This document shows, piece after piece, positions 29,540 through 30,310 of a DNA stretch of 30,310 bases. Where the stretch lies: positions 1 to 30,310 of IMG/VR virus record IMGVR_UViG_3300046007_003502. One strand, given 5' to 3'. The notes beneath the pieces are model-generated. The model made no database searches. It was not told the origin of the DNA and worked only from the letters and a program-made list of their open reading frames with translations. How positions within the stretch are numbered: the first letter of the stretch is position 1; the number at the start of each line of letters is the position of its first letter. Made by a program: the position numbers and the translations under genes. Source of the DNA: a virus.

Positions 29540-30310
29540 TCATACACCATTTGACGTTTTTAAATTTGTACCCTTTGGTACTAATAAACAAGTACAATTA
29601 CCGTCTTTATCTTTACGGAAATAGAATGTCCTAGATACACCGTACCAAATATCACTTTCAACGATAATATACATTTCTTGACCCGGTTTTAGACCATCAC
29701 ATCCTTGAATTGGGTCATTTAAATTCATTTTTTTGATAAATGAATTGTTACCTTCTATAAAATACTTGATTCTATCACAATCTAACGAGTTTATATTTGT
29801 TAATGGTATCGCGTCACCAAGATTTATTGTAATATCAGGTATTCTCGTTGGTGGAGTTGGTGTAACTATATCCGGTTTCTTACCACCACCTTCCACTCTC
29901 TTATCATCTTCTTTAACACGTTGTTGTATTTTCGAATTAATATCGGATAAAAATCTAGGCCATATTTGCATAATATAACCCTCACGTTCCCATTCCAATC
30001 CTGGTTGTCCCATAGAATACTGCCAAGCAATTCCTGTAATATCGAATACACCAGTTGGAACCGGTACTCTATATCTAGCAATTTCTGTATTTGCATTTAT
30101 TCTTATAGGTATAACAAATCCATTTTCGTCTGCCGCATAATAAACCTTATTCGGTAAAAACTGAACTTTTGATGGGTCTAATTTTTCTTGTATTACAACG
30201 TCTGAATATAAACGATACCCATAATCTATTGGATGTCTATTTCTCCAAATTGGGCTTTCTCCCTTATAGTTTTCATATCTATTGATATAATTTGTTAGTG
30301 CCTGACGTCC
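29540..30310 (-). CDS. Conserved phage protein, 5' end outside the window (at least 256 aa)
   Basis: The frame stays open from the window edge to the TGA at 29540. The internal ATG at 30013 is not the start, because the sequence upstream reads as continuous protein: YKGESPIWRNRHPIDYGYRLY, DPSKVQFLPNKVYYAADENG, then FDITGIAWQYSMGQPGLEWE. It continues with REGYIMQIWPRFLSDIN, a Pro/Thr linker (TPTPPTRIPDITINLG), and a Cys-containing beta region (SLDCDRIKYFIEG, PIQGCDGLKPGQEMYIIVESDIWYGVSRTFYFRKDKDGNCTCLL). I do not recognise the fold. Its place at the head of this cluster suggests a virion component, perhaps a baseplate or appendage protein. Confidence 0.8.
   Translation of the reverse strand, partial: GRQALTNYINRYENYKGESPIWRNRHPIDYGYRLYSDVVIQEKLDPSKVQFLPNKVYYAADENGFVIPIRINANTEIARYRVPVPTGVFDITGIAWQYSMGQPGLEWEREGYIMQIWPRFLSDINSKIQQRVKEDDKRVEGGGKKPDIVTPTPPTRIPDITINLGDAIPLTNINSLDCDRIKYFIEGNNSFIKKMNLNDPIQGCDGLKPGQEMYIIVESDIWYGVSRTFYFRKDKDGNCTCLLVPKGTNLKTSNGV

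Noticed and set aside
29540-30013. A complete 157-aa gene starting at the ATG at 30013
   Set aside because: The frame remains open and protein-like to the window edge, so this ATG is an internal methionine of a longer gene.
1-30310. tRNA or other structured RNA genes
   Set aside because: No cloverleaf-like or GC-rich non-coding stretch was found by eye; all gaps are about 100 nt or shorter and are explained by boxes, hairpins and ribosome binding sites. A covariance-model scan was not possible.

Overview
This window looks like part of the late (virion) region of an AT-rich, contractile-tailed bacteriophage, a distant relative of the T4 supergroup. It reads as environmental or uncultivated rather than a laboratory phage. 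All credible genes are on the minus strand, so transcription runs from high to low coordinates. Genes are tightly packed: stops and starts overlap or lie within about 15 nt, no gap exceeds about 100 nt, and I saw no tRNA, rRNA, IS element or CRISPR array. Many genes have clear AGGAG-like ribosome binding sites, so the host probably uses conventional Shine-Dalgarno initiation. The host itself cannot be named from this sequence.

Layout in transcription order. (1) 30310-28658: an upstream-truncated conserved gene, a 200-aa protein with a T4-like capsid-targeting N-terminus, and a 71-aa protein. (2) 28650-23614: a 1678-aa protein of unknown role with a complete mini Hint (intein-like) domain near its C-terminus, followed by a strong intrinsic terminator. 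(3) 23555-22231: a membrane-anchored GAF-like protein and a PhoH-family ATPase. (4) 22221-19609: three neck/tail-completion genes in the order of T4 genes 13-14-15. (5) 19563-15824: a small coiled-coil protein, tail sheath, a second protein with the capsid-targeting-like N-terminus, and tail tube. (6) 15723-14302: a gp26-like gene overlapping a small second ORF at a T7 run (probable frameshift-type tail assembly chaperone pair), and a third protein with the same N-terminal tag. (7) 14289-2145: tape measure protein, a very large repetitive protein ending in a tail-tube/baseplate adaptor-like domain, a LysM baseplate protein and a gp27/gpD-like hub. (8) 2136-1: a conserved structural-module protein, a compact family-A DNA-polymerase-like protein, a 60-aa protein and probably the start of another gene.

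The genes between about 22.2 kb and 2.1 kb encode the neck, sheath, tube, tube chaperones, ruler and central baseplate, which together build the contractile tail. A nearly palindromic box (minus-strand ATATTTATAT) occurs in eight of the nine intergenic gaps of 45 nt or more and once more at a gene end. It probably marks the phage's own late promoters or RNA-processing sites, and it is the reverse complement of the T4 late box.

The points most worth following up are the +1/-2 frameshift candidate, the Hint domain with a non-nucleophilic +1 residue, the shared N-terminal tag with a predicted prohead-protease site, the polymerase-like gene inside the tail operon, and the inverted late-promoter-like box.
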